Positions 8,939 through 17,687 of a stretch of DNA of 41,081 bases are shown in pieces (position 1 is the first letter of the stretch; every line of letters starts with the position of its first letter). The position numbers and the translations under genes were made by a program. The notes under the pieces are model-generated. The model made no database searches and was not told where the DNA came from. It saw only the letters and a program-made list of their open reading frames with translations. This stretch comes from Gammaproteobacteria bacterium (GTDB lineage: Bacteria > Pseudomonadota > Gammaproteobacteria > Burkholderiales > Burkholderiaceae_C), in NCBI GenBank assembly GCA_018820395.1, contig JAHJOG010000166.1, positions 1 through 41,081 of the forward strand, read 5' to 3'.

Positions 8939-10390
8939 ATGGCAAAAGCCAAAAACGTCGTGGTCATCATGTCCGATGAGCACGATCCACGGATGATGGG
9001 ATGCTCCGGCCATCCCTTTGTGAAAACGCCTCATCTGGACGCACTCGCGGCGCGGGGCGTTCGCTTCGCCAACGCCTACACGCCCAGCCCGATCTGCGTT
9101 CCCGCGCGGGCTGGATTTGCCACCGGCATGCGGGTGAACAAGCTTCGCCTGTGGGACAACGCCATGCCCTATACCGGCGAGCAGCGCGGCTGGGGCCATG
9201 TGCTGCAGGACCGTGGCGTGCGCGTGGAGAGCATCGGCAAGCTGCACTACCGCAGCGAGGAGGACCCGGCAGGCTTCGACGTCGAGCATCTGCCGATGCA
9301 TGTCGTCGGTGGGCACGGCATGGTATGGGCGTCCATTCGCGCGCCGTACCGCCCGCGTCCCGGCGGTCCGCGCATGCTTGGCGAGCACATTGGCCCGGGT
9401 GAATCCTCGTACACCCAGTACGACCGGGCCGTGACCCAACGCGCCGTGCAATGGCTTCAGGACGCAGCGCGGCAGCAGGAGGGCGAACAAGGCTTCGTGC
9501 TCTACATCGGCCTGGTCGCCCCGCACTTTCCGCTCGTCGTCCCCGAGGAGTTCTACAAGCTTTATCCCACTGATCGACTGCCGGAGCCGAAACTGACACC
9601 GGCCAGTGGTTACGAGCGTCATCCTTGGGTGCAGGAGTACTGCGATTTCATGGGCTCGGACGAAAAATTCGTCGATGCTGATGAGCGTCTGCGGGCCTTT
9701 GCCGCCTACTACGGACTTTGCAGCTGGCTCGACCATAACGTCGGTCAGATCGTCGGCGCCATCGAGGCGAATGACCTCGGCGAAAGCACACAGATCGTCT
9801 ACACCTCCGATCATGGCGACAACCTGGGCGCGCGCGGGGTGTGGGGCAAGTCGACTCTGTACGAAGAGAGCGTGAAAGTGCCGATGCTGCTGGCCGGCCC
9901 AGGCATCGCGCCTTCGGTCTGCGAGACGCCGGTGGATCTGCTCGACCTGTATCCGACCATCCTGCAAGGTGCAGGCATCGACGCAGCCCCTGAGATGGGC
10001 CACCGACCGGGCCTCGCGCTGCAGGATGTGGCGGCCTCGGCTCCAGACCCGGAACGCATCATCCTCAGTGAATACCACGCGGCCGGCAGCAACGCGGGCG
10101 GCTTCATGGTGCGCAAGGGCCGATGGAAGTACCACTACTACGTCGGCTTTCGCCCCGAGTTGTTCGATCTGCAAGACGACCCCGAGGAGTTGCACGACCT
10201 GGCCGAGCGCGCCGACCACGCCGAGGTCCTGGCCCGGATGCACCGCACGCTGCTTACCCTCTGCGACCCCGACGCCGTCGACCGCCAGGCCAAGGCCGAC
10301 CAGGGCGAGATGATCGAGCGCTACGGTGGCCCGGACGCGGCGCATAAGCTGGGCTCGTCCACGGCCACGCCCGCGAAGGTGGCGGCATGA
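8939..10390 (+). CDS. Sulfatase (alkaline phosphatase superfamily), cytoplasmic
   Basis: A 483-residue type I sulfatase, which hydrolyses sulfate esters to alcohol plus sulfate. The formylglycine motif C53-V-P-A-R57, followed by AGFATG, is intact, so the Cys must be oxidised by a maturase encoded elsewhere. Metal ligands are visible in MSDEHD (Asp13) and TSDHGD (Asp291/His292). No signal peptide is present, so the enzyme should act in the cytoplasm on an imported substrate, as choline-sulfatase-like enzymes do. AAGGAG lies 7 bases upstream of the ATG. The stop overlaps the start of the next gene (ATGA), implying translational coupling with the FAD-linked oxidase. Substrate cannot be read from sequence. 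Confidence 0.88.
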   Translation: MAKAKNVVVIMSDEHDPRMMGCSGHPFVKTPHLDALAARGVRFANAYTPSPICVPARAGFATGMRVNKLRLWDNAMPYTGEQRGWGHVLQDRGVRVESIGKLHYRSEEDPAGFDVEHLPMHVVGGHGMVWASIRAPYRPRPGGPRMLGEHIGPGESSYTQYDRAVTQRAVQWLQDAARQQEGEQGFVLYIGLVAPHFPLVVPEEFYKLYPTDRLPEPKLTPASGYERHPWVQEYCDFMGSDEKFVDADERLRAFAAYYGLCSWLDHNVGQIVGAIEANDLGESTQIVYTSDHGDNLGARGVWGKSTLYEESVKVPMLLAGPGIAPSVCETPVDLLDLYPTILQGAGIDAAPEMGHRPGLALQDVAASAPDPERIILSEYHAAGSNAGGFMVRKGRWKYHYYVGFRPELFDLQDDPEELHDLAERADHAEVLARMHRTLLTLCDPDAVDRQAKADQGEMIERYGGPDAAHKLGSSTATPAKVAA

Positions 10391-11733
10391 ATGCCGTCGA
10401 CGTTCAAGTACGTGCGCCGGACATCGACGAACGCTTTCTGAAAGACTGGAGCGGACTGGTCGGCGGGATGCCATCCGAAGTCTGCCGACCGACGACCACG
10501 GAGCAAGTGCAGGCCATCGTGCGCCGCTGCGCCGCTGAAGGGCGGAGCATCACCGTACAAGGTGGCATGACTGGAGTGTCAGGCGGCGCAGTGCCGGCGA
10601 CAGACGACGTCGTCATCAACCTCGAGCGCATGAACCGCATCGAGGACGTCGACGCCGTCGAAGGCGTGATGCAGGTCCAGGCCGGCGCCACGTTGCAGCA
10701 GGTGCAGGAGGCAGCTGTCGGGCAGGGGTGGTTGTTCGCGGTGGACCTCGGTGCGCGCGGCAGCTGCCACATCGGCGGCAATGCGGCAACCAATGCCGGC
10801 GGCGTGCGCGTGATCCGATACGGCACGATGCGTGACTCGGTGCTCGGCGTCGAAGCTGTTCTGGCCGACGGGACGGTTGTCTCCTCGCTCACGCGACTGG
10901 TGAAGAACAGCACTGGCATGGATCCGCGCTTTCTATTCATCGGCACCGAGGGCACGCTGGGCATCATCACGCGCCTGACACTGCGTTTGCATCCGCCCAT
11001 GGGCGAACTGGCTGCCGCATGGGTGTCGGCGAAGCAGTTCGACGACTTGCCCAAGTTGCTTCGCACGCTCAAGCGGCGCCTGGGACCGGCCCTGTGCGCC
11101 TTCGAGTTCATGTCCGACCGCTTCGTTGCGCTCGCTTCGCAGCTTACCGGGCAACGCGCACCCCTCGACGAGCCGGTGGCATGGCACGTGTTGATCGAGG
11201 CTGCAGGCACGAAAGGGCAATCGATGGACGACGCCTTGCAGGAAGCGTTGGCCGACGCGCTCGATGCGGGCGAGATCACCGGCTGCGCGTTGGCGACGAC
11301 GGGCGCGCATCGCGAAGCCTTCTGGCGCTTGCGCGAGTCCATTCCTGAAGTGCTGACGCATCTCAAACCACCCGCGACTTTCGACATCGGCATGCCGTGG
11401 AGTGAGATGGCCGGCTACATGAACGAGGTGGATGCCGCGCTGCGCGAACGTTTGCCAAATGCCCAGCATCTCTTCCTCGGCCATCTGGGTGACAACAACC
11501 TTCACTTGATCAGCGGACCGCTCGACGCGCAGGGTCATCACCTGGTCGACGAGATCGCTTACGGCGCCCTGCGTGGGCGGGGCGGCACCGTGAGTGCCGA
11601 GCACGGCGTGGGGCGCCTGAAGAAAGCCCACCTCGACATCACGAGAACGCCCGGTGAACTTGACGTGATGCGACGCCTGAAGCGCGCACTGGATCCAGCC
11701 AACACGTTCAACCCCGGCCGGATACTGGACTGA
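10387..11733 (+). CDS. FAD-binding oxidoreductase, GlcD/D-2-hydroxyacid dehydrogenase-like
   Basis: A 448-residue flavoprotein of the vanillyl-alcohol-oxidase/GlcD family. The N-terminal FAD_binding_4 (PCMH) domain has GGMTGVSGGAVP and GSCHIGGNAATNAGG, followed by YGTMRDSVLGVEAVLADGT and GTEGTLGIITRLTL. The C-terminal FAD-oxidase domain shows HLGDNNLHLI and SAEHGVGRLKK and ends DPANTFNPGRIL, as in D-lactate and D-2-hydroxyglutarate dehydrogenases. It likely oxidises a 2-hydroxycarboxylate to the 2-oxoacid. The start overlaps the sulfatase stop by 4 bases. Together they suggest desulfation of a sulfated hydroxyacid followed by oxidation of the freed hydroxyl; this order is inference. Confidence 0.87.
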   Translation: MNAVDVQVRAPDIDERFLKDWSGLVGGMPSEVCRPTTTEQVQAIVRRCAAEGRSITVQGGMTGVSGGAVPATDDVVINLERMNRIEDVDAVEGVMQVQAGATLQQVQEAAVGQGWLFAVDLGARGSCHIGGNAATNAGGVRVIRYGTMRDSVLGVEAVLADGTVVSSLTRLVKNSTGMDPRFLFIGTEGTLGIITRLTLRLHPPMGELAAAWVSAKQFDDLPKLLRTLKRRLGPALCAFEFMSDRFVALASQLTGQRAPLDEPVAWHVLIEAAGTKGQSMDDALQEALADALDAGEITGCALATTGAHREAFWRLRESIPEVLTHLKPPATFDIGMPWSEMAGYMNEVDAALRERLPNAQHLFLGHLGDNNLHLISGPLDAQGHHLVDEIAYGALRGRGGTVSAEHGVGRLKKAHLDITRTPGELDVMRRLKRALDPANTFNPGRILD

Positions 11734-11751
11734 CAACAAAAGGAGACAAGC

Positions 11752-12729
11752 ATGCAACGCAGAAAAGTTCTTAGCGCACTGGGCGCCACGATGCTTCTTG
11801 GCAGGCTCGTGCCCGCATGGGCGCAGGGTTACCCCAACCAAGCCATTAAGGTCGTCGTCCCGTATGCGGCGGGCGGAGGCGCAGATGCAGTGGCGCGGTT
11901 GCTCGGCCGCGGCATGAGCGATGAGCTCAAGCAGAGCGTCATCGTCGATAACAAGGGCGGTGCCGGAGGTATGGTGGGTGCAGATTTTGTCTCCAAAGCC
12001 AAGGCGGACGGCTACACGGTCCTCTTCGCCGGAAATCCGGAATTGACCATCACGCCCTGGCTCCAGAAAGCATCGTACGCACCCCTGACCGACTTCACGC
12101 CAGTGGTGCTAGTTTCCCAGTCGCCCAACGTGTTGGTAGCCAATGCGTCGCTGGGCGCCAAGACCATGCGCGATGCGCTTGAAGCGGCGCGCAAGTCGCC
12201 GAGGGGCATCACGATCGCAACGCCCGGTTCGGGAACACCGCAGCACATCGCCGTCGAACTATTGCGAGCGCAGACCAAGCTGGACATCACCCATGTTCCA
12301 TACAAAGGCGCGAGCCTGGCGACCGTGGCGGTGCTGGGTGGCGAGGTGTCGTTTGCGCTGGTGGGCGCGCCACCGCTGTTGCCCCATCTGAGCGCCGGCA
12401 AACTATTGCCACTGGCGGTCACGCAGCCAAAGCGTTCGCCCTTGTTGGCCAACGTGCCGACTGTCGGCGAGGCGATGGGAATCATGCGCGATGACGATCT
12501 GGTCGCGTGGTATGGCGTGCTTGTGCCCTCGCACACGCCTCCGGAGGTGGTGGCGCAATTAGAGAGGGCGGCTTCTCTCTATCTCAAGCAACCCGACACA
12601 CGCGCCAAGTTTGCTGCGCTTGGTACCGACTTGATCGACATGCCCGGCGCCGCGTTTGCGCAGCGTATGCGCACTGAATCCGCCCAATTCGGCGAGATCG
12701 TCAAGCGCTTCGGCATCAAATCGGATTGA
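11752..12729 (+). CDS. Bug family (TctC-like) periplasmic substrate-binding protein
   Basis: A 325-residue Bug receptor. The N-terminus MQRRKVLSALGATMLLG...AWA is an export signal with a paired Arg, so Tat export is possible; cleavage probably follows AWA. The mature part starts QGYPNQAIKVVVPYAAGGGADAVAR and has the family signatures DNKGGAGGMVGADFV and PGSGTPQHIAVELL. Bug proteins bind carboxylates and feed tripartite tricarboxylate transporters, or act as orphan receptors; no TctA/TctB genes are adjacent. It is preceded by AAGGAGACAAGC, the same ribosome-site sequence as before the sulfatase. Last gene of the operon. Confidence 0.9.
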   Translation: MQRRKVLSALGATMLLGRLVPAWAQGYPNQAIKVVVPYAAGGGADAVARLLGRGMSDELKQSVIVDNKGGAGGMVGADFVSKAKADGYTVLFAGNPELTITPWLQKASYAPLTDFTPVVLVSQSPNVLVANASLGAKTMRDALEAARKSPRGITIATPGSGTPQHIAVELLRAQTKLDITHVPYKGASLATVAVLGGEVSFALVGAPPLLPHLSAGKLLPLAVTQPKRSPLLANVPTVGEAMGIMRDDDLVAWYGVLVPSHTPPEVVAQLERAASLYLKQPDTRAKFAALGTDLIDMPGAAFAQRMRTESAQFGEIVKRFGIKSD

Positions 12730-12779
12730 TGCTGATACGTGTGCGCGCGAGGCTCTCGCTAATCCCCGCATTGGTGGAT

Positions 12780-13194
12780 GATCAATCTATTCGACGGCTT
12801 GCCCCGCCCGAAATCCATGGCTGCGCTGAACCTTCCGTTGCGGCCCAACCGCCGCTGCACTGCGGACGAAAGCCTCAAATGACTCGAGCCAGCCCCTTGC
12901 TGTAAGAGGGTGCCTTCGAGCGGATCCGAAGTCCGCTGTGGCGTGCCCACGCGTAGCATCCATGAAGGCCTGGACCACGCCCAGCAAAGTGAAGGAGGAC
13001 CCCTCAGTCACACCGATTGCTTCGTGCTCCCAATTGCTTTGAGCACCAGTGCCTCTGCATTCGCATCAGGTGAACGCCACCTCGATCGGACTGTGAGCCG
13101 GCAGGGTGGTCGGTGCGCTGGCGCAGCCGGACAGCAGGGCAAATGCAAGGCCCAGCAGGGCGCGATGGGAGGTGAGAAGCAGAGAAGAGCGCAT
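12780..13194 (-). pseudogene. Decayed phospholipase D-family (Nuc-like) lipoprotein gene
   Basis: The frame starting at 13194 encodes MRSSLLLTSHRALLGLAFALLSGCASAP, a lipoprotein signal with lipobox LSGC, then HSPIEVAFT and a stop. In the next frame follows DANAEALVLKAIGSTKQSV, and in a third SSFTLLGVVQAFMDATRGH. Joined, these match the opening of PLD-family nucleases/lipases (VEVxFTP...A...IxxAxxSVxVxAYSFTSPxVVxAL). The HKD catalytic motifs are not recovered, and the reading frame breaks at least twice. It therefore looks like a dead 5' remnant, about 65 bases downstream of the SRAP gene. Confidence 0.55.
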
Positions 13195-13259
13195 GCAAGG
13201 TTCGTGCGTGTGGGGCCACAACTGTAGGAATGCTGCCGGCTCGTTCCGCCTCCGTGTTG

Positions 13260-14000
13260 CTACGGCTTCACTGCACCCTCGTCGACCACATGCGGCCCCG
13301 CCAAAAATAGCTTCACCGGCGTCAGCACCAGCAGGGCCTTCGCATCGTCGACCGTGCCCTGAAGCCAGCGGTCCACATCCTCGCATTCAACTAGCACAAG
13401 GCTGCGCTTGTCCTGCTTCTCAGACGGCAACAGTACCTTGGTCTTCGGCTCCACCTCAGGCTTGTGCATCCGGTTCATCAACGGATGCGCGTTCGCCTTC
13501 ATCGTCAACATCGTGTAGCTGTCCACCATCTCGCCCGATTCCGGGTCGGTCCATCGGCTCCACAGCCCTGCCACACCCCATGGCGCGCCGTCCGCCCGGC
13601 GGAATTGCCACCAGACGTTCTTGCCGCTCTCCCAGTTCGGTTCATCAAAACTCGAAGCCGGCACGATGCAGCGCTGTCCGGCTCGCCAGGCGCTGCTGAA
13701 AGTCGGCCGGCTGTTGACCGATTCGGTCCGCGCATTGACGGTGCTGAGCCGCTTGGGCTTCTCGCCCGGACCGCGGGGTCGGCTTGTCGGAATGCGCGTC
13801 TCGCTGTCCGGCGGAATCATTCCCCACTGCCCCAATGCCAGCTCTCGCACGCCGTCGTCTGCCGACGCTCGGATGAACGGACCGGTTGCCAGCGGGAACA
13901 GATTGCGCCGGCTTTGGAAGGGGTCGCTGCGCGTGCGGGCACCGATGTGCCAATACGCTTCTATTTCTCGTGTCTCTGGGGAGATGTAGCGGGTGCACAT
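13260..14000 (-). CDS. SRAP domain protein (YedK/HMCES-like), abasic-site DNA crosslinker
   Basis: A 246-residue SOS response-associated peptidase family protein. The start is fixed by the catalytic Cys2: MCTRY. Family motifs are WGMIPP, then STVNARTESV (active-site Asn), RCIVPASSFDEP (Glu) and MKANAHPLMNRMHKP (His). SRAP proteins form a thiazolidine crosslink with abasic sites in single-stranded DNA and shield them from error-prone bypass. The upstream small ORF overlaps its 5' end by 40 bases, and the pair faces umuDC across a single LexA box, so SOS induction is expected. Confidence 0.9.
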   Translation of the reverse strand: MCTRYISPETREIEAYWHIGARTRSDPFQSRRNLFPLATGPFIRASADDGVRELALGQWGMIPPDSETRIPTSRPRGPGEKPKRLSTVNARTESVNSRPTFSSAWRAGQRCIVPASSFDEPNWESGKNVWWQFRRADGAPWGVAGLWSRWTDPESGEMVDSYTMLTMKANAHPLMNRMHKPEVEPKTKVLLPSEKQDKRSLVLVECEDVDRWLQGTVDDAKALLVLTPVKLFLAGPHVVDEGAVKP

Positions 14001-14197
14001 GGTGTAGATGCTACGGGCTTCAGCCATTCCACAGCCGCATCTTCGGGCGGCAAACCACGAAGGTTTGCGTCATGCCACAGCTCGCTGGCCACGGCCTGAA
14101 GTTCAGACTTCTCCACCGATCGCCAGCGCTGCTGCAGGCGATCGGCGCAGGCCACGATCCAGGATTCGGCGCTCATTTGGATGGTCGGTGAGTTCAT
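13961..14197 (-). CDS. Small protein upstream of SRAP gene
   Basis: A 78-residue ORF beginning MNSPTIQMSAESWIVACADRLQQRW, with a helical, charged character (LPPEDAAVEWLKPV). Its 3' end overlaps the SRAP start by 40 bases, and its start lies next to the LexA box, so it would be the first gene of an SOS-controlled transcript. I do not recognise a domain. The position makes a real gene likely, but the SRAP gene could also be read from this transcript without it. Confidence 0.55.
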   Translation of the reverse strand: MNSPTIQMSAESWIVACADRLQQRWRSVEKSELQAVASELWHDANLRGLPPEDAAVEWLKPVASTPCAPATSPQRHEK

Positions 14198-14215
14198 GGC
14201 GCAATGCTAGCCATA

Positions 14216-14235
14216 TACTGGATGCATGCACAGTA
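14216..14235. promoter_or_regulatory. LexA (SOS) box between SRAP operon and umuDC
   Basis: TACTG-N10-CAGTA has both half-sites matching the E. coli LexA consensus (core CTG-N10-CAG), with GATGCATGCA between. It lies between divergent starts at 14197 and 14226. A -10-like TATACT (14214-14219) overlaps its left edge, so LexA binding would block transcription of umuD and probably of the divergent pair too. Confidence 0.9.
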
Positions 14236-14666
14236 TTCCGCCTTATGCCACCGAGGCCGCAGTGGAGCCCGTGCCGCTCCCCTTGCCCGTGGTCGAAGGC
14301 AAGCTGCGCGCCGGATTCCCGTCCCCCGCCGACGACTTCGCCATCCGGCGCCAGGACCTCAACGACCTGCTGATCACCCATCCACTGGCTACCTTTTACT
14401 GGCAGGTCAGCGGGCAATCGATGGTCGAAGCGGGTATCGGAGACGGTGACCTCTTGGTGGTCAACCGGGCCATTACCCCGATGCACCGACACATCGTCGT
14501 GGCCCAGGTCGATGGCGACTTCACCGTGAAGTACCTCTTCAAGCGCAGCGGCCGCATCAAGCTCACGACAGCCAATCCGACCTTCCCGGAGATTACCTTC
14601 AAGGAAGGCCAGCAGCTGATCATCTGCGGTGTCGTCACTGCTGCCATCAAGCGTTTCGTGAAATAA
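14226..14666 (+). CDS. umuD: UmuD, LexA-like self-cleaving polymerase V subunit
   Basis: A 146-residue S24 family protein. The Ala29-Gly30 cleavage site in KLRAGFPSP, catalytic Ser65 (SGQSM) and Lys102 (FTVKYL) have the 37-residue spacing of E. coli UmuD Ser60/Lys97. RecA-stimulated self-cleavage gives UmuD', which joins UmuC as the translesion polymerase Pol V. The start is uncertain. ATG 14226 lies inside the LexA box and about where transcription should begin, so it would be leaderless. GTG 14262, with GAGG 6 bases upstream, would keep the cleavage and catalytic sites. It is followed by umuC after 9 bases. Confidence 0.92.
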   Translation: MHSIPPYATEAAVEPVPLPLPVVEGKLRAGFPSPADDFAIRRQDLNDLLITHPLATFYWQVSGQSMVEAGIGDGDLLVVNRAITPMHRHIVVAQVDGDFTVKYLFKRSGRIKLTTANPTFPEITFKEGQQLIICGVVTAAIKRFVK

Positions 14667-14675
14667 GGGGCCGTT

Positions 14676-15974
14676 GTGTACGCGCTGGTCGACGGCAACA
14701 ACTTCTATGTGAGCTGCGAGCGCGTGTTCCGCCCGAGCCTGCAGGGCCGACCGGTCATCGTGCTGAGCAACAACGACGGCTGTGCCATTGCCCGCAGCAA
14801 CGAAGCCAAGGCACTCGGCATTGCGATGGGCGCGCCCTGGTTCCAGATCCGCCAGACCTTGCCCGATGCGGGGGTGGTCGCCTTGAGTGCCAACTTCACG
14901 CTCTACGGCGACATGAGCAACCGGATGATGGCGATCGCCGCCGGGCTCGGGCCAGGCCAGGAGATCTACAGCATCGACGAATCCTTCATCGACATGAGCA
15001 CGATGCGTGGCGACCTGGTGGCCCGGAGCCACCGGGTGCGCGAGCGCATCCTGCAGTGGACCGGCATTCCCACGGGCATCGGCATCGGCGCCACCAAAAC
15101 CCTCGCCAAGCTGGCCAACCATGTGGCGAAGACCGCCGACCGCAAACCCGGCAGCTACCCGATCGAGTTCGCCCGCGTATGCAATCTCAGCGCACTCCCG
15201 TCCAGCGATCTGGAGGCCGTGTTCGCAGCCACGGCGCTCGGTGAGGTTTGGGGCATCGGAAGACGCATCGGTGCGCAGTTGCAGGAAGCCGGCCTCAAGA
15301 GTGTGCTGGACGTGGTCCGGCTCGATCCGGCGATGGTGCGGGGGCGCTGGTCGGTGGTACTGGAGCGCACGGTGCGGGAACTGCAGGGGCAGCAGTGCGT
15401 CGGCTTCGAGGACGAAGCACCGGCCAAGAAGGAAATCGCCAGCACTCGAAGCTTCGGGCAGCCGGTGACCCAGCTGGCCGACCTCATCGAAGCGGTCAGC
15501 CAGTTCGCCAGCCGCGCGGCGGAGAAGCTGCGTAAGCAAGAGAGCCGTGCCGGCCAGGTACTGTGTTTCATCCGCACCAGTCCCTTTCGTCGCGACGACA
15601 AGCACTACTCGCGCTCAGTGACTGTTCCGCTGCGAAGACCAACTTCTGACACGGCAGCACTGGTGCAGGCTGCCGTGCACGGCGCCAAGGCCATCTTCAA
15701 GCCAGGCTTCAACTACGCCAAGGCGGGCGTGATGTTGCTCGACCTGCAGGATGCGTCGGTGGAGCAGCAAGAACTGGCACTTGATGACGAGCCACCGGAT
15801 CGCAGGGCGCTCATGGAGACGATGGACCGGCTCAACGAGCGTTATGGGCGGGGATCGATTGCGCTGGCCAGCACGGGGAAATCGAGCGGGCAACGGATCT
15901 GGACGATGAAGCAGTCGCTGAAGACGCCGGAGTACACGACGCGGTGGGCGGATGTGCCGCGAGTGTTGGCATAG
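14676..15974 (+). CDS. umuC: UmuC, Y-family translesion DNA polymerase V catalytic subunit
   Basis: A 432-residue Y-family polymerase, full length for UmuC. It starts at GTG with [17 protein letters not shown], carrying the first catalytic Asp. [15 protein letters not shown] follows, and [10 protein letters not shown] holds the second Asp/Glu pair of the palm. [19 protein letters not shown] is the helix-hairpin-helix/thumb region. The little-finger domain is followed by the usual UmuC C-terminus ending YTTRWADVP. It copies past lesions at the cost of mutations and is cotranscribed with umuD under LexA. Confidence 0.93.
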   Translation: MYALVDGNNFYVSCERVFRPSLQGRPVIVLSNNDGCAIARSNEAKALGIAMGAPWFQIRQTLPDAGVVALSANFTLYGDMSNRMMAIAAGLGPGQEIYSIDESFIDMSTMRGDLVARSHRVRERILQWTGIPTGIGIGATKTLAKLANHVAKTADRKPGSYPIEFARVCNLSALPSSDLEAVFAATALGEVWGIGRRIGAQLQEAGLKSVLDVVRLDPAMVRGRWSVVLERTVRELQGQQCVGFEDEAPAKKEIASTRSFGQPVTQLADLIEAVSQFASRAAEKLRKQESRAGQVLCFIRTSPFRRDDKHYSRSVTVPLRRPTSDTAALVQAAVHGAKAIFKPGFNYAKAGVMLLDLQDASVEQQELALDDEPPDRRALMETMDRLNERYGRGSIALASTGKSSGQRIWTMKQSLKTPEYTTRWADVPRVLA

Positions 15975-16523
15975 ATCTGACAGGAACGCAACCCAGGTCC
16001 GCTTTGCAGCGACTGCGGTCGGTCGCTGCAGGGGGCTGGATTCACGGAGCCTGGCGCAAAGCTGTCATCGGCTCACCCAGCAGCACGGCGGCATCAATGA
16101 CAGGTATCGAAAGGGCTGCAGTCATCCAGCGCGGCAGGCCACCGTTTGCACCGCCAACTCGCGGTCAAATGTCCACTGCACGAAGGGTCGAACTCACGCT
16201 CTCGACCCTGAGCCGCCGTTGAGAAGCGCCACCCGGAAGCTGCCATTGATTTGCTGCCCGCTGGCTCATCGTCCCAAACGTGCTGTTGGAAATCCCGGTC
16301 TCTGCCTACTGGCAAGCTATAGTTTGCCGAGTTGACGCGTGCCGGGTTTCGCGAGATTTTTATACCTGGATGTTTGAACAGGCTATCCCTGAAAACCTAT
16401 GCTGCAAGCCACTTCCAGGAGAAATCAGTGTCCAGAATATCCCGCACGGTCCAGTTTATCCCGCAGGTTTTACGGGATACATCACGTTGGTCATCACATG
16501 ACCCGCACTTACACGGTGACTGA
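15975..16523. other. Intergenic region with degenerate repeat sequence
   Basis: No gene supported. Around 16096 it carries AATGACAGGTATCG, exactly as near 7613, followed in both by a similar GC-rich stretch with GTCATC. The part from 16290 to 16520 is more A/T-rich and should hold the promoter of the DUF1697 gene. Confidence 0.45.
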
Positions 16524-17060
16524 ATGAATCCGTACGTTGCACTTTTTCGTGGCATCAATGTTGGTGGCAACTGCTCTCTGTCGATGAAGGAGCTTGTTGC
16601 AATCTTGGAAGAAATAGGTGCGCGGAAGGTCAGGACATATATTCAAAGCGGCAACGCAGTATTTGATAGTGCCGAAAAGAATTTGGTACGACTTTCCAAG
16701 CAACTCGCCGATGAAATTGTAAAGCGCCGTGGCTTTGAACCACATGTACTTATTCTCACCCTCGAAGCACTCGCCAAGGCCATCGCGGAAAACCCATTTC
16801 CGGAGGCTGTAAACGATCCGAGTAGTTTGCATCTCGGATTTCTCGCCTCTCCACCCAAGAGCCCTGATCTCGAAAAGCTCTCCAGTTTGAGAAAGGAGAG
16901 CGAACGGTTTCAACTAACCGAGAGCGTGTTCTACTTGCATGCGCCTGAGGGTGTCGGCAGATCGAAACTTGCGGCAAGCTCCGAGAAGCTTTTGGGTGTC
17001 CCAATGACTGATCGCAATTGGAGAACGGTTTGCAAAGTCATGGAAATGACAGGATCGTGA
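16524..17060 (+). CDS. DUF1697 family protein
   Basis: A 178-residue protein beginning MNPYVALFRGINVGG and continuing MKELVAILEEIGARKVRTYIQSGNAVF, the classic DUF1697 N-terminal half, with NWRTVCKVMEM at the C-terminus. The length is typical. Members are widespread soluble proteins of unknown function, often found singly and probably moved by transfer. The gene is somewhat more A/T-rich than its neighbours and has no obvious operon partner or strong ribosome site. Confidence 0.9.
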   Translation: MNPYVALFRGINVGGNCSLSMKELVAILEEIGARKVRTYIQSGNAVFDSAEKNLVRLSKQLADEIVKRRGFEPHVLILTLEALAKAIAENPFPEAVNDPSSLHLGFLASPPKSPDLEKLSSLRKESERFQLTESVFYLHAPEGVGRSKLAASSEKLLGVPMTDRNWRTVCKVMEMTGS

Positions 17061-17687
17061 ACGCGACGCCCAACCCTGCGGTCAACCGGACCTTGCGCAT
17101 AAAGCCGCGCAAGGCCGGTTACCTTGAACGTTGAGAGTCCGCTTTCATCTGCCGCCACAGGCCGATCCTGGCCGAGAACAGCCCAACGACGTTGCGGTGA
17201 AAAGTGCAGATTGCAGCACAAGGCGCAAACCTTCCCGCAGCGCCATGTTCAAGCTCATTCAAATCGAAATTGATAGCTGGTAGCGCACGTCCATCAAGCG
17301 CTAGAGGCCGTTCTCTCTTGATATTTTCACTGCTGCGGGCTTTTCGCGGCACCCGGCTGGGACAGGGTGCAGCGGTCCATGAGGCCACGCCCTTTGTTCC
17401 GGGATTGGGGTCGGATCATGATGCAGCGCAGCGAAATCCGTGCTCAGACCCTATTCACGCAATATGGGGCGCAGTGCGGTTCGTGCTTATTGGCACGCCT
17501 GCCTGTGTTCGCAAGAGAAAATCTTGGCAGCCCAGAATTCCTGCCCTTTGAGGAGCTTCTGGCGACAGGCTCCTTTCGTTTGGCTCGCAGGAAGGCGCAG
17601 GTCAAATCAACAATTGTCTGCATTGAGTCAGTTGCGCCGTAGACTTTGGATGCGAACTAGTTGTCCATTGGATCAGATTGAAAGCCC
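17061..17687. other. Intergenic region of about 630 bases
   Basis: ORFs here have no coding character that I trust. The stretch contains the palindromic repeat noted at 17262-17327 and other short repeat-like sequence around 17128-17200. Confidence 0.45.
17262..17327. repeat. Comamonadaceae-type intergenic palindromic repeat
   Basis: The stretch contains TGATAGCTGGTAGCGC and AAGCGCTAGAGGCC, an inverted pair (TAGCGC...GCGCTA), followed by CTCTTGATATTTTC. From memory, closely similar units occur in many copies between genes in Acidovorax, Polaromonas and related genomes. Function unknown. Confidence 0.5.

Noticed and set aside
8759..10474. 571-codon minus-strand ORF opposite the sulfatase
   Set aside because: It is a long open shadow of the GC-rich sulfatase frame, with no family motifs and composition expected of an antisense frame.
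12730..13003. Small ORFs between the Bug gene and the PLD remnant
   Set aside because: They are explained as fragments of the decayed PLD gene or are too short and unmotivated.
14103..15605. 500-codon minus-strand ORF across umuDC
   Set aside because: It lies opposite clear UmuD and UmuC coding sequence and has no recognisable domain.
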